NCBI GenBank assembly: GCA_030523805.1
Contig: JAUNHS010000073.1
Coordinates: 3,206 to 9,162 of the forward strand
Direction: 5' to 3'
Origin: Acinetobacter sp.
GTDB lineage: Bacteria; Pseudomonadota; Gammaproteobacteria; Pseudomonadales; Moraxellaceae
Length of the DNA stretch: 5,957 nt
In this document: piece after piece, positions 1 to 5,957 of the stretch
How positions within the stretch are numbered: position 1 is the first letter of the stretch
How the letters are laid out: the number at the start of each line of letters is the position of its first letter
Position numbers and translations under genes: made by a program
The notes under the pieces: model-generated
Told to the model about the DNA's origin: nothing
Databases searched by the model: none
The model's input: the letters and a program-made list of their open reading frames with translations, nothing else

Positions 1-2952
1 ATGTTGGCTGTGGCTTTTGAATCTTTTGTAAAATTATTTGCTTTATTGGCTGTGGCGTGCTTTTTTATTTTTGTATCCCCCGACCATATTGGACAAATTA
101 GCCACGATTTAAAAAAGGGTTTTCAATTTGTACAAATCAATGGTGTGCCTGAAACCTTTTGGACACAAACCTTGTTGGCATCACTTGCAGTCATTTGTTT
201 GCCCCGTCAATTCCATGTCGCTGTCGTTGAATTGGGCGATGAAAAGCATATTCAAGGAGCAAGAATTTGGTTTTCATTGTATTTGATTTTAACGGTATTG
301 GCGATTATTCCTATTGCCAGCTGGGCATTGCACGATTTACCTGCAAATACCAATAGTGAAATTGCCGTACTAGCATTGCCTTTGGCATTCCAGCAAGATT
401 GGTTGAGTGTATTGGCATTTTTGGGCGGCTTTTCAGCATCTACTGGTATGCTACTGGTTTCATCTGTCGCCCTATCTATCATGTTGAGTAATGATTTAAT
501 CATTCCTGCGTTGTGGCGTTTTAATTGGATTTCTCGTAGCGATCCACGCTTACCACAATTATTAAAACTCATTCGTCGTGCGTGTATTTTATTGGTGATG
601 TCTTTAGGCTTTTTGTTTTTTCATTGGTTTGAAGATATTCATCAATTATCCGTATTTGGTTTATTGGCATTTAGTGCAGTCGCCCAATTCGCACCGACGT
701 TAATTGGTGGTTTATATTGGCGTGGTGGCAGTAAACAAGGCGTTTGGGCGGGTCTAGGCATTGGTTTTATCACTTGGGGTTATACCTTGCTCTTCCCAAC
801 GGTGTTACGCAGTTTACCTGAAGATTATGCCGTGATGGTCAGCGGTGTGTTATCTTTTGGGCCTTTTGGTTGGTCGTGGTTACAGCCTGAAGCCCTGTTT
901 GGTTTTTCATCATTACCACCTTTAACGCATGGTGTGGTATGGTCATTGGGCTTAAATATTTTATTTTATGTGTGGGTGTCTAAAATTTTTCGCCCAAGCG
1001 TTACCGAGCAAATCCAAGCAGAAAGTTTTTTCTATTACGAACAGCAAAATGTATCATCATTTAACCACGCACAGCCTTTGCAACAAACCGCATTGACACA
1101 AGCAGACAGTGAATTGCCCCCTGAAGCCGTGCGTTTAAAAGTGAGAGATTTATTTGCTTTGGCACAACGCATCACGGGTAAATCATCAACACAGCAAGCT
1201 TTTGACGCTTTTTGCCAGCATAATAATTTAAGTTTAGATATGAATGCCATTGCCAATGGTATGTGGTGGCGATTTACCGAGCAATATCTTGCCAGTGCCA
1301 TTGGTGCTGCTTCAGCACGCACTTTACTCACCACGGCCATGTTGGACAATGGTTTGGCATTGGGGCAAGTCGCCAATATTTTAGACCAAGCATCTCGCTG
1401 GCAACGTTTTAACCAAAATTTATTACAAACCATGCTAGATCACATGACGCTTGGCGTAAGTGTGGTAGATGAAAATATGTGCTTAATTGCGTGGAATGAA
1501 CATTATCTCACCTTGTTTGATTATCCACCAAGTTTAGTTTATGTCGGTTGTCCGATTGCAGATTTAATTCGTTACAATGCAATGCGTGGCGACTGCGTAG
1601 ATGGCGACCTAGAAGCACATATCCAACAGCGTTTGCATTGGATTCGTCAAGGTAGTTTTCATGAATTTGAACGTGTACGCAAAAGTGGTCGTGTATTACA
1701 AATGCGTGGTGTGCCGATTGATGGTGGTGGTTTTGTAACCACATTTGCAGATATTACTGCATTCCGTGAGCAGGAAAATATTTTAGAAGCCAAAGTACAA
1801 GAACGAACACAACAGCTAGAAACTGCCCTTGCAGAGCAACAATTGGCACGAGAGCAAGCAGATATTGCCAATATGGCAAAAAGTCGCTTTATTGCTGCGG
1901 CAAGTCATGATTTATTGCAACCGATGCACGCTGCACGCCTATTTAGTACGGCATTAGAGCAAAGTGTGCAAAATGAAGATGACCGTAAAACTGTAGAACA
2001 ATTGGACAGAGCCTTGCATGGTGCAGAAAGTATGCTTTCTGCATTGCTAGATATTGCACGGCTAGAAAGTGGTACATTGCAACCGAAACGCCAAGCCTTT
2101 GCCTTGCATGAATTATTATCCGATTTAAAATTGCAATTCCACGCCATTGCCCAACAGCGTGGCATTCAGCTCAATGTGCATGACACAACCTTATGGATAG
2201 ACACCGATCCACAATGGATTCGCCGTATTATCCAAAATTTTGTGAGTAATGCCTTGCGTTACACAGCTAAAGGGAAAATTGTTGTCGGTGTACTGCGTGC
2301 AGCTCAATCGCCACAACATATTCGCATAGGCGTGTGGGATACTGGTTTAGGCATTTCAGAGCAACAACGCCAAAAACTCTTCCAAGAATTTGAACGTTGT
2401 GGTCATGTGTCGCCTTGGGGTGAGCAAGGTTTGGGGCTAGGATTGGCAATTGTACAACGCATGACACAATTGCTACATTACCCACTCCATGTGTATTCTA
2501 AACTCAATCACGGCTCATGCTTTATGATTGAAGTGCCTTTAACGCAAGCACCACAGCAAACGGTTGCTCCTGTTACGCAGAGCAATCAACATGGGCAAGC
2601 CTATCAGATTTTATGCTTGGATAATGATGAAACCATTTTACAAGGTATGCGAACCTTATTGGGCAAATGGGGACATCACATTACTGCCACTAGCCACAGC
2701 GAGCAGGCATTGCAATACATTGCCGAGCAATCGTTTGATGTGTGGTTGATTGACCAACATTTAAACCATGACCAACGTGGTTTAGATTTTATTTTGGCTC
2801 ATCGCCCTGCTGATGATACACCAATTGCTTTAGTTACGGCAGATTCTGACCCTGAATTGCCACAGCGTTTAAAAGAGTTAAATATCGTACTGATGAAAAA
2901 ACCACTCAAACCTGCACAATTACGGGCATGGTTGTCTAGCTTAAAACGCTAA
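1..2952 (+). CDS. SSS-transporter/hybrid sensor histidine kinase, CrbS/MxtR-like (5' partial)
   Basis: This is an inner-membrane sensor kinase fused to a sodium:solute symporter domain, missing its 5' end. Residues 1-330 are hydrophobic SSS segments with family signatures: AVAFESFVKLFALLAV (3-18), CLPRQFHVAVVE (66-77), STGMLLVSSVALSIMLSND (147-165) and QFAPTLIGGLYW (229-240). Residues about 375-475 look like a STAC linker. About 476-588 is a PAS domain, and 588-630 a Gln/Glu-rich coiled coil. HisKA follows with the H-box ASHDLLQPMHAARLF (phospho-His 636). HATPase_c has the N-box (N746, N750), G1 WDTGLGI (779-785) and G2 GLGLGLAIV (810-818). The C-terminal receiver has acidic D874/D876, phospho-acceptor D918, T946 and K967. 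The order SSS-STAC-PAS-HK-REC matches CrbS/MxtR, which control acetate use and acetyl-CoA synthetase; CbrA is related but lacks the receiver. The ATG at base 1 is probably internal: it falls inside the SSS core, and relatives carry roughly 150-180 more N-terminal residues. No partner regulator is adjacent downstream. The architecture is secure; the signal sensed is not known. Confidence 0.9.
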   Translation: MLAVAFESFVKLFALLAVACFFIFVSPDHIGQISHDLKKGFQFVQINGVPETFWTQTLLASLAVICLPRQFHVAVVELGDEKHIQGARIWFSLYLILTVLAIIPIASWALHDLPANTNSEIAVLALPLAFQQDWLSVLAFLGGFSASTGMLLVSSVALSIMLSNDLIIPALWRFNWISRSDPRLPQLLKLIRRACILLVMSLGFLFFHWFEDIHQLSVFGLLAFSAVAQFAPTLIGGLYWRGGSKQGVWAGLGIGFITWGYTLLFPTVLRSLPEDYAVMVSGVLSFGPFGWSWLQPEALFGFSSLPPLTHGVVWSLGLNILFYVWVSKIFRPSVTEQIQAESFFYYEQQNVSSFNHAQPLQQTALTQADSELPPEAVRLKVRDLFALAQRITGKSSTQQAFDAFCQHNNLSLDMNAIANGMWWRFTEQYLASAIGAASARTLLTTAMLDNGLALGQVANILDQASRWQRFNQNLLQTMLDHMTLGVSVVDENMCLIAWNEHYLTLFDYPPSLVYVGCPIADLIRYNAMRGDCVDGDLEAHIQQRLHWIRQGSFHEFERVRKSGRVLQMRGVPIDGGGFVTTFADITAFREQENILEAKVQERTQQLETALAEQQLAREQADIANMAKSRFIAAASHDLLQPMHAARLFSTALEQSVQNEDDRKTVEQLDRALHGAESMLSALLDIARLESGTLQPKRQAFALHELLSDLKLQFHAIAQQRGIQLNVHDTTLWIDTDPQWIRRIIQNFVSNALRYTAKGKIVVGVLRAAQSPQHIRIGVWDTGLGISEQQRQKLFQEFERCGHVSPWGEQGLGLGLAIVQRMTQLLHYPLHVYSKLNHGSCFMIEVPLTQAPQQTVAPVTQSNQHGQAYQILCLDNDETILQGMRTLLGKWGHHITATSHSEQALQYIAEQSFDVWLIDQHLNHDQRGLDFILAHRPADDTPIALVTADSDPELPQRLKELNIVLMKKPLKPAQLRAWLSSLKR

Positions 2953-2963
2953 ATGCAAGCACA

Positions 2964-2995
2964 AAAAAACGTGAAGTATATACTTCACGTTTTTT
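2964..2995. terminator. bidirectional Rho-independent terminator
   Basis: A perfect 32-bp palindrome has its centre between 2979 and 2980. The GC-containing core stem is ACGTGAAGTAT with its complement, flanked by an A-run (2963-2969) and a T-run (2990-2995). Read on the plus strand it ends the sensor kinase, 11 bases after its TAA. Read on the minus strand it ends the sulfate-binding-protein gene, 14 bases after its TAA. Symmetric A/T flanks between convergent genes are typical of a shared bidirectional terminator. There is no separate loop, so the central TATA bases must form it. Confidence 0.9.
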
Positions 2996-3009
2996 ATCGC
3001 ATCAGCAAA

Positions 3010-4020
3010 TTATTTACGATTGCTATAAATCTGATCAAAAATCGCACCATTCACAAAATGCGTTTGCTGTGCTTTGCTCCAACCACCAAACACTTCATCA
3101 ATGGTAAAAGTTTTTAATACAGGGAACTGATGACGATATTTTTGCAACACTTGTGCATTGCGTGGACGGTAAAAATAGCGTGCAGCCATATCCTGTGCGT
3201 ATGGCGAATACAAGAAATTAATATACGCTGTTGCTAACCATTTATTGCCATTTTTTTCTACATTCTTTTCTACAATCGCCACTGATGGCTCAGTCAAAAT
3301 AGAAATCGATGGATACACAATTTCAAAATCTTTACGCCCTAACACTTTTGTGGTCATTAACGCTTCATTTTCCCACGTTAAAAGCACATCGCCAATGCCA
3401 CGCTCAGCAAATGTGGTCATCGATGCACGAGCGGCAGAATCCATCACTTTTACATTGCGATAAAGTTTACCCACAAATTCACGAGCTGTAGCATCACTAC
3501 CATTCGGTTGCTTTAACGCATAACCCCACGCTGATAAATAAATCCAACGTGGCAAACCACCTGTTTTTGGATTTGGCGTAATAATTTCCACCCCTGGGCG
3601 GACTAAATCTGTCCAATCTTTAATCTTTTTCGGATTGCCTTTACGCACCATAAATACAATTGCAGATGTATAAGGTGCTGAATTGTCAGGGAATTTCTTT
3701 TGCCAATTTGGTGAAAGTTGCCCTGATTTTGCAATGGCTTCAATATCATTTGCCAAAGCCAAAGTAACGACATCAGCTTTTAAACCATCAACCACAGCAC
3801 GAGATTGCTTACCCGAACCACCATGTGATTGTTTAAAATCCACCACTTGCCCTGTACGATTTTTCCAGTACGTTGCAAAAGATTTATTAAATTCAGTATA
3901 AAATTCTCGTGTCGCATCATAAGAAACGTTCAAAAATTCTTTACTGTGTGCCGTGCCAGTCGCAGCCAAACCTGTGATTAGTAAAGCACTCACTGCCAAT
4001 TTTTTTAATGTTGATTTCAT
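3010..4020 (-). CDS. sulfate ABC transporter substrate-binding protein (Sbp/CysP family)
   Basis: The product is a 336-residue periplasmic solute-binding protein that would deliver sulfate, thiosulfate or a related oxyanion to a CysTWA-type ABC importer. It has a Sec signal peptide: basic MKSTLKK, a hydrophobic core, and probable cleavage after AHS (24-26). The length fits the family (about 330). Family motifs are [11 protein letters not shown] (31-41, with the binding-site Asp at 35), [10 protein letters not shown] (63-72), DVVTLALA (83-90), [18 protein letters not shown] (114-131), [14 protein letters not shown] (207-220, with the binding-site Trp at 216), FYRPRN (283-288) and [10 protein letters not shown] (305-314). 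The usual anion loop NPK-S/T-S-G-G-A-R-W reads [10 protein letters not shown] (150-159), and DSGARG reads DSAARA (194-199), so the ligand may not be plain sulfate. No permease or ATPase gene is adjacent. The start is supported by the signal peptide; the ribosome site is only a weak AGGCGA about 8 bases upstream. It could be sbp, cysP or a diverged paralogue, so I give no symbol. Confidence 0.9.
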   Translation of the reverse strand: MKSTLKKLAVSALLITGLAATGTAHSKEFLNVSYDATREFYTEFNKSFATYWKNRTGQVVDFKQSHGGSGKQSRAVVDGLKADVVTLALANDIEAIAKSGQLSPNWQKKFPDNSAPYTSAIVFMVRKGNPKKIKDWTDLVRPGVEIITPNPKTGGLPRWIYLSAWGYALKQPNGSDATAREFVGKLYRNVKVMDSAARASMTTFAERGIGDVLLTWENEALMTTKVLGRKDFEIVYPSISILTEPSVAIVEKNVEKNGNKWLATAYINFLYSPYAQDMAARYFYRPRNAQVLQKYRHQFPVLKTFTIDEVFGGWSKAQQTHFVNGAIFDQIYSNRK

Positions 4021-4051
4021 TGCTATTCGCCTATTCGTTGTTTATGATCGC

Positions 4052-4060
4052 ATTATAACA
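4052..4060 (-). promoter_or_regulatory. extended -10 promoter of the sulfate-binding-protein gene
   Basis: Read on the minus strand, 4060 to 4052 is TGTTATAAT, an exact extended -10 element (TGn followed by consensus TATAAT). No good -35 lies 16-18 bases upstream; that position is a T-run which is also the U-tract of the upstream thrB terminator. A start of transcription near 4045 would give a leader of about 25 bases before the ATG at 4020. I see no recognisable CysB-type site, though such sites are degenerate. Confidence 0.6.
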
Positions 4061-4084
4061 AAAAGATATATTACAAAAAAATAA

Positions 4085-4131
4085 ATCGTTATTGTAACTT
4101 TATCACTTTTTATGATAAGTACAATAACGAT
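4085..4131 (-). terminator. Rho-independent terminator of thrB
   Basis: An inverted repeat pairs ATCGTTATTGTA (4085-4096) perfectly with TACAATAACGAT (4120-4131). A second stem of about 7 pairs (4098-4105 with 4113-4119, one extra base on the left arm) sits beyond an unpaired A at 4097, and the loop is about 7 bases (4106-4112). On the minus strand the hairpin is followed by TTATTTTTTTG (4084-4074), a good U-tract, 37 bases after the thrB stop. The plus-strand side has only a short T-run at 4136-4140. The stem is AT-rich but long. It separates thrB from the downstream sulfate-binding-protein gene, which has its own promoter. Confidence 0.75.
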
Positions 4132-4168
4132 ATGATTTTTAGCTGTTACGCAATACAAGCAATGTCGC

Positions 4169-5110
4169 TTATACGGTACGTTTTGCCAAATGCACTTGCA
4201 ATAAACGCTTCATTTCATTTGGATCTTTTTGTTGTACATCGCTGCCCAAACGCCCTTCCAAACGGTTACGCTTTTGCATATTCAAACGGAACAACCAGAA
4301 ATGACACGCTGCAACAGCCAAATATGCCGCCAAACACGCATGCTCATCAGCCGTTAATGGGCGTACTTTTTCATACGCTGTTAAATAGGCTTGATATTTT
4401 TCTGCATTTAATGAACCATCTGCTTGGCTACAAAAGTCATTTAAAGTAATCGCAATATCGTACAAAAATTCTTCACGATGCACTTCGGAAAAATCCAAAA
4501 TACATTGCAATTCATCATCTATAAATAAACTATTATCACGGAATAAATCAGCGTGAATTAAGCCTTTGGGACGATTGGTATGTTTTGCACGCACATCATC
4601 ATGCCAAGCAAAACACGCTGTTAATAATTGTTGATCTTCTTGCGTCATTTCACTCGCAACGTGTGGAATAACTTCACTCCACCAACGTGCTAAATTTTTA
4701 TGTGGGTTTTCAAAATTAAAATCTTGCAATACCACGTGCATTTTCGCTTGAGCATCAGCCAATTGAGCCGTTTGTCCAACGGTTGCAATCGCATTTTTTC
4801 CTTTAAAGCGTGGTGCAAGCTGTGCTGGCTTACCTGCAATATGAAACAACGCTTGCCCATCTACGACTAATGGTGCAGGTACATTTACGCCATTTTGCTG
4901 CAAATGATGTAAAACGGGAATAAACGCATTAATACGCTCTTCAGGCAAGTCTTCAAAGACCGTTAAAACATATTCACCATCTTGGCAAATCACAAAATAA
5001 TTGGTATTTTGCACCCCTTCTTGGATAGGATCAATACGCTCAACCGTCAAAGCATAGCGTTTTGCAAATTGTTGTACATCTTGCAACTGCAACGGAGTAT
5101 AAACCGACAT
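4169..5110 (-). CDS. thrB: homoserine kinase, type II (APH/choline-kinase fold)
   Basis: ThrB phosphorylates homoserine with ATP to O-phosphohomoserine, the step before threonine synthase, in the cytoplasm. This is the APH-fold type found in pseudomonads and Acinetobacter, not the GHMP-fold enzyme of E. coli. Counting from the chosen start (313 residues, normal for the family), it opens MSVYTPL. It has a nucleotide-binding-like EGVQNTNYFV (31-40) and EYVLTVFEDLPEE (46-58). The catalytic loop is LIHADLFRDNSLF (184-196; H186, D188, N193), and the metal-binding Asp is in ILDFSEV (204-210, D206), followed by FLYDIAITLNDFC (215-227). HADLFRDN with YDIAI-NDFC is characteristic of ThrB rather than aminoglycoside kinases. 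An ATG 33 bases upstream (5143) is in frame, but the start at 5110 is preferred: it has an AGGTG ribosome site and the family N-terminus. The gene is monocistronic, with hisF divergent upstream and a terminator downstream. No other threonine gene is in view. Confidence 0.92.
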   Translation of the reverse strand: MSVYTPLQLQDVQQFAKRYALTVERIDPIQEGVQNTNYFVICQDGEYVLTVFEDLPEERINAFIPVLHHLQQNGVNVPAPLVVDGQALFHIAGKPAQLAPRFKGKNAIATVGQTAQLADAQAKMHVVLQDFNFENPHKNLARWWSEVIPHVASEMTQEDQQLLTACFAWHDDVRAKHTNRPKGLIHADLFRDNSLFIDDELQCILDFSEVHREEFLYDIAITLNDFCSQADGSLNAEKYQAYLTAYEKVRPLTADEHACLAAYLAVAACHFWLFRLNMQKRNRLEGRLGSDVQQKDPNEMKRLLQVHLAKRTV

Positions 5111-5114
5111 AACA

Positions 5115-5119
5115 CACCT
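5115..5119 (-). promoter_or_regulatory. thrB: ribosome binding site of thrB (decides the start)
   Basis: Read on the minus strand this is AGGTG, 4 bases before the ATG at 5110-5108 (6 bases if counted from AGG). It supports that ATG over the in-frame ATG at 5143, which lies upstream of this site and would add the non-family sequence MILILNLFRCV. Confidence 0.7.
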
Positions 5120-5217
5120 AAATAAATTTAAGATTAAAATCAATCAACATAAAATGCGACTAGTTTAACCGATTTCACGCTTTAAGCATAGAAAGACTTT
5201 TTAAAATTTCATAACAC

Positions 5218-5226
5218 TGTTAAAAT
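5218..5226 (+). promoter_or_regulatory. hisF: probable extended -10 promoter of hisF
   Basis: TGTTAAAAT matches an extended -10 (TGn plus TAAAAT, 5 of 6 to consensus). The -35 position about 17 bases upstream (5198-5203, TTTTTA) is poor, as expected when an extended -10 compensates. Transcription starting near 5233 would leave about 24 bases before the ATG. The layout mirrors the promoter of the sulfate-binding-protein gene. Confidence 0.5.
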
Positions 5227-5256
5227 GAAGCAATTTTTTATATAACGGAACACATC

Positions 5257-5957
5257 ATGCTTGCCAAACGTATTATTCCTTGCCTAGATGTAGATAATGG
5301 CCGTGTCGTTAAAGGCGTTCAATTTTTAGATATTCGTGATGCAGGCGATCCTGTAGAAGTCGCCAAACGCTACAATGAACAAGGTGCTGATGAAATTACC
5401 TTTTTGGATATTACCGCTACGCATCACGGTAGAGATACCACCTATCGCACGGTAGAACGCATGGCAGAAAGTGTATTTGTTCCGCTGACTGTCGGTGGTG
5501 GCGTGCGTAAAATTGAAGATATTCGCCTACTACTCAATGCTGGTGCAGATAAAGTAAGCATTAACTCTGCTGCGGTTTTTAATCCTGATTTTGTCAGAGA
5601 AGCGTCATTACGTTTTGGAGCACAATGTATTGTCGTTGCGATTGATGCTAAAAAAGTCGCAGACAACAAATGGGAAATTTTTACTCATGGCGGTCGCAAA
5701 CCGACAGGTATTGATGCGATTGAATGGTCTATCAAAATGGCAAATTATGGTGCTGGCGAACTCTTAATTACTAGTATGGATGCTGATGGTACTAAAGCAG
5801 GCTATGACATTGCTTTAATGCGTGCAATTAATGACCAAGTGAATGTGCCTACTATTGCATCTGGTGGCGTTGGCAATTTACAGCACCTTGCAGATGGTAT
5901 TTTACAAGGTGGTGCAGATGCTGTATTAGCCGCAAGTATTTTCCATTTTGGTCAGCA
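5257..5957 (+). CDS. hisF: imidazole glycerol phosphate synthase subunit HisF (3' partial)
   Basis: HisF is the cyclase subunit of IGP synthase. With ammonia from the HisH glutaminase it converts PRFAR to imidazole glycerol phosphate, which enters histidine synthesis, and AICAR, which is recycled to purines. It is a (beta-alpha)8 barrel. The open reading frame starts [20 protein letters not shown], with catalytic Asp11. It continues with [13 protein letters not shown] (51-63), the first phosphate site VGGGVR (79-84), SINSAA (101-106), catalytic Asp130 in [16 protein letters not shown] (144-151), [14 protein letters not shown] (171-184), and the second phosphate region ASGGVGN (201-207) and AASIF (225-229). 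The reading frame is open through 233 codons to the window edge; the family is about 252-258 residues, so roughly 20 residues are missing. The ribosome site is GGAA at 5247-5250, 6 bases before the ATG. It is divergent from thrB; hisA and hisH are not immediately upstream. Confidence 0.97.
   Translation, partial: MLAKRIIPCLDVDNGRVVKGVQFLDIRDAGDPVEVAKRYNEQGADEITFLDITATHHGRDTTYRTVERMAESVFVPLTVGGGVRKIEDIRLLLNAGADKVSINSAAVFNPDFVREASLRFGAQCIVVAIDAKKVADNKWEIFTHGGRKPTGIDAIEWSIKMANYGAGELLITSMDADGTKAGYDIALMRAINDQVNVPTIASGGVGNLQHLADGILQGGADAVLAASIFHFGQ

Larger units (their letters stand above)
5111..5256. other. divergent intergenic region thrB/hisF
   Basis: These 146 bases of AT-rich DNA separate two divergently transcribed biosynthetic genes and must hold both promoters. 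The hisF promoter and both ribosome sites are visible. On the minus strand I find no convincing -35/-10 pair for thrB, only weak -10-like stretches such as TATGTT and TTTAAT. I see no attenuator-type leader peptide with runs of His or Thr codons, no T-box and no riboswitch-like structure. Confidence 0.6.

Noticed and set aside
252..572. Minus-strand open frame of 106 codons inside the SSS domain
   Set aside because: It lies wholly opposite conserved transporter codons, and nothing in its sequence suggests a real protein.
1035..1433. Minus-strand open frame of 132 codons inside the sensor kinase
   Set aside because: It is opposite the STAC-like and PAS coding region, is rich in Cys and Lys as antisense translations often are, and has no promoter or ribosome site.
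2564..2749. Plus-strand 61-codon frame overlapping the linker and receiver of the kinase
   Set aside because: It lies out of frame within well-conserved receiver codons and has no ribosome site; it does not indicate a frameshift because the main frame stays intact.
4085..4131. Inverted repeat considered as a transposon end, MITE or recombination site
   Set aside because: No target duplication, no transposase remnant and no resemblance to a dif-type site; its position after a stop codon with a U-tract fits a terminator.
4132..4449. Plus-strand open frame of 105 codons starting just after the thrB terminator arm
   Set aside because: It runs antisense over the 3' end of thrB, has no ribosome site, and its product shows no recognisable family features; it is a shadow of the thrB coding strand.
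4169..5110. Possible aminoglycoside phosphotransferase (resistance gene)
   Set aside because: The APH fold is present, but MSVYTP, HADLFRDN and the YDIAI-NDFC block are ThrB signatures, so a biosynthetic role is far more likely.
5111..5256. Possible attenuator or leader peptide ahead of hisF
   Set aside because: No short frame with a run of His codons and no terminator/antiterminator hairpins are visible.
5442..5669. Minus-strand open frame of 75 codons inside hisF
   Set aside because: It is antisense to conserved HisF barrel strands and is a coding shadow.

Overview
The window holds four chromosomal genes of housekeeping or general physiology type. It looks like a gammaproteobacterium of the Moraxellaceae, most likely Acinetobacter or a close relative. 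The reasons are AT-rich coding DNA with TTA/TTG leucine codons, a HisF whose sequence (for example [11 protein letters not shown] and [10 protein letters not shown]) resembles the Acinetobacter protein as I remember it, a type II (APH-fold) homoserine kinase, and a transporter-kinase of the CrbS/MxtR kind. The genus is inferred by recall, not computed.

Layout, left to right. (1) Positions 1-2952, plus strand: the 3' part of a very large hybrid sensor kinase. Its membrane half is a sodium:solute symporter (SSS) domain, followed by STAC-like, PAS, HisKA, HATPase_c and receiver domains. The 5' end lies outside the window. (2) Positions 2964-2995: a perfect 32-bp palindrome between two convergent genes, serving as a bidirectional terminator. 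(3) Positions 3010-4020, minus strand: a periplasmic sulfate-binding-protein family member with a signal peptide and an altered anion-binding loop. It has its own extended -10 promoter. (4) Positions 4085-4131: a long hairpin with a U-tract that ends the next minus-strand gene. (5) Positions 4169-5110, minus strand: homoserine kinase thrB. (6) Positions 5111-5256: a divergent intergenic region with an extended -10 promoter for hisF. (7) Positions 5257-5957, plus strand: hisF, cut by the window end.

The four genes do not form an operon. Each is separated from its neighbour by a terminator or a divergent promoter region. They serve carbon-source sensing (kinase), sulfur or related oxyanion uptake (binding protein), threonine synthesis (ThrB) and histidine synthesis (HisF). 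I see no tRNA, rRNA, CRISPR array, insertion sequence, prophage or defence gene. No intergenic stretch exceeds about 150 bases. The most unusual point is the substituted anion-binding loop of the sulfate-binding protein. I do not see a convincing novel system here.
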